Below are positions 14,381-15,178 of a stretch of 15,178 nucleotides of DNA, piece after piece (the stretch's first letter is position 1; each line of letters begins with the position of its first letter). The stretch lies in assembly GCA_002405435.1 (NCBI GenBank), contig DHLU01000170.1:1-15178 (forward strand), given 5' to 3'. The position numbers and the translations under genes are program-made. The notes below the pieces were generated by a model. The model worked only from the letters and a program-made list of their open reading frames with translations, searched no databases and was not told the origin of the DNA. The DNA comes from Flavobacteriales bacterium UBA4660. Its GTDB lineage: Bacteria; Bacteroidota; Bacteroidia; Flavobacteriales_D; Sanyastnellaceae.

Positions 14381-15100
14381 TCAAACAACATTGGACACAT
14401 CTTCCATCTTGCGCTTCACGTGATTCATCACAAAATCAAACTGTTCGTCAAGGGTGAGTGCTGTATTGTTGATGATAATTGCGTCGGGGGCCATGCGCAG
14501 CGGATCATGGGTGCGGGAGGAATCATACTCGTCACGTGAACTCACGTTGCCCAGCACTTCTTCAAACTGCACATCAGACCCGTAGCTGCGCAATTCATCA
14601 TAACGGCGCTGCGCCCTCACGCGGGCATCCGCCACCATAAAAAACTTTAGTTCGGCATCAGGCATGACTACCGTTCCGATATCGCGTCCGTCCATGACCA
14701 CTCCTTTCCCTTCCGCTATGCGTTTTTGAATTTTCACCAGTTTTTGCCTGACCGCCTTCATGCCGGCAATCCGCGAAACATGGTTGCTCACCTGCAGGGT
14801 GCGGATTTCTTTCTCCACATTCATCCCGTTGAGATGGGTTTCATTCTGGCCTGTTTCGGTATTGTAGCGAAAGTTGATTAAGACCATGTCCAGCGCTTTT
14901 TCCAGCGCTGCCTCGTCAATGGCGCCTGATGGCTGAATAAGGTTGTGCTGAAGGGCATAGAGCGCCACAGCCCTGTACATGGCTCCGCTGTCTATATATA
15001 CGTAATTCAATTCCTTCGCAAGAGACTTGGCGATGGTACTTTTTCCGCAGGATGAGTACCCGTCAATAGCGATATTGATTTTAGTTTTCACGCTGGTCAT
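14381..15100 (-). CDS. cmk: (d)CMP kinase (cytidylate kinase)
   Basis: Cytidylate kinase phosphorylates CMP and dCMP to the diphosphates with ATP, feeding CTP/dCTP pools, in the cytoplasm. The 239-residue protein is complete and of usual length. It shows the P-loop GYSSCGKST (14-22), the CMP-binding IDSGAMYRA (36-44), DGRDIGTVVMPDA (137-149), and the lid/nucleotide-binding stretch SSRDEYDSSRTHDPL (187-201). The start at ATG 15100 leaves about ten residues before the first strand, as is normal. The channel gene follows after ten bases. A promoter-like box TATCTTCG lies 15 bases upstream, read on this strand. Confidence 0.97.
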   Translation of the reverse strand: MTSVKTKINIAIDGYSSCGKSTIAKSLAKELNYVYIDSGAMYRAVALYALQHNLIQPSGAIDEAALEKALDMVLINFRYNTETGQNETHLNGMNVEKEIRTLQVSNHVSRIAGMKAVRQKLVKIQKRIAEGKGVVMDGRDIGTVVMPDAELKFFMVADARVRAQRRYDELRSYGSDVQFEEVLGNVSSRDEYDSSRTHDPLRMAPDAIIINNTALTLDEQFDFVMNHVKRKMEDVSNVV

Positions 15101-15115
15101 TGGCTTTGGGAGGTG

Positions 15116-15123
15116 CGAAGATA
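15116..15123 (-). promoter_or_regulatory. Putative -7 box upstream of cmk
   Basis: On the minus strand TATCTTCG (15123-15116) matches TAnnTTTG with one mismatch, the same C-for-T change as in the aldolase promoter box TAACTTCG. It ends 15 bases before ATG 15100. Upstream only a T-rich GCTTTTTC stretch stands near the -33 region, so support is weak. Confidence 0.3.
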
Positions 15124-15178
15124 GTCACGACATCAGCAGGCCGTAGAAAAAGCATGACATCCAGCACGCACCTTCCTG

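Noticed and set aside
15125..15178. Open minus-strand frame at the right edge ending in TGA at 15125 (last residues GLLMS), and a second open frame ending inside the cmk start region
   Set aside because: Two different frames are open over this short stretch, so neither can be called as the 3' end of an upstream gene. The gene before cmk lies outside the window.
1..15178. CRISPR arrays, tRNA or rRNA genes, riboswitches
   Set aside because: No regularly spaced direct repeats, no cloverleaf-like or rRNA-like segments, and no leader long enough for a riboswitch were seen.

Overview
The window looks like a housekeeping-type chromosomal segment from a Bacteroidota bacterium of moderately high GC. 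Evidence for the phylum: a secreted protein ending in a type IX secretion (CHU_C / gliding-motility-associated, type B) sorting domain, a membrane-anchored DUF1573 protein, a GH3/beta-lactamase-like fusion of the kind known from Bacteroidota, near absence of Shine-Dalgarno sequences, and several upstream motifs fitting the Bacteroidota promoter consensus TAnnTTTG with a TTTG about 17-21 bases further upstream. I cannot fix the order or family. I see no rRNA, tRNA, IS element, prophage, CRISPR array or integrase, and the window has no gene-free stretch longer than 300 bases.

Layout. Bases 1-3207 hold an AlkB-type alkane monooxygenase (+), a convergent GT2 glycosyltransferase (-), and a class II fructose-bisphosphate aldolase (+) divergent from it. 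Bases 3252-6140 hold three minus-strand genes: RidA, the large T9SS-exported PKD/Ig-like protein, and a 53-residue membrane protein directly after it. Bases 6183-10023 are a plus-strand run: a secreted DUF4159 protein, a metal-receptor-like protein without a signal peptide, an S41 carboxy-terminal protease and an anchored DUF1573 protein, closed by a textbook intrinsic terminator. Bases 10167-15100 are a minus-strand run, in transcription order: cytidylate kinase, a two-pore-helix-type potassium channel, a GH3/AmiE-like fusion, and pterin-4a-carbinolamine dehydratase.

Functional picture. Most genes are metabolic or envelope maintenance genes that do not form one pathway: alkane oxidation, glycolysis/gluconeogenesis, imine detoxification, nucleotide synthesis, pterin recycling, periplasmic proteolysis and probable peptidoglycan turnover. 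The tightest couplings by spacing are T9SS protein/small membrane protein (12 bases), DUF4159/metal receptor (6 bases), GH3 fusion/dehydratase (5 bases) and cmk/channel (10 bases).

I did not find a convincing new multi-gene system. The points most worth checking are the NagZ-plus-amidase fusion, a hairpin whose base pairs the stop codons of two overlapping convergent genes, the unclear start (possible frameshift) of alkB, promoter-like boxes only four bases from a start codon, and the overlooked 53-residue gene.
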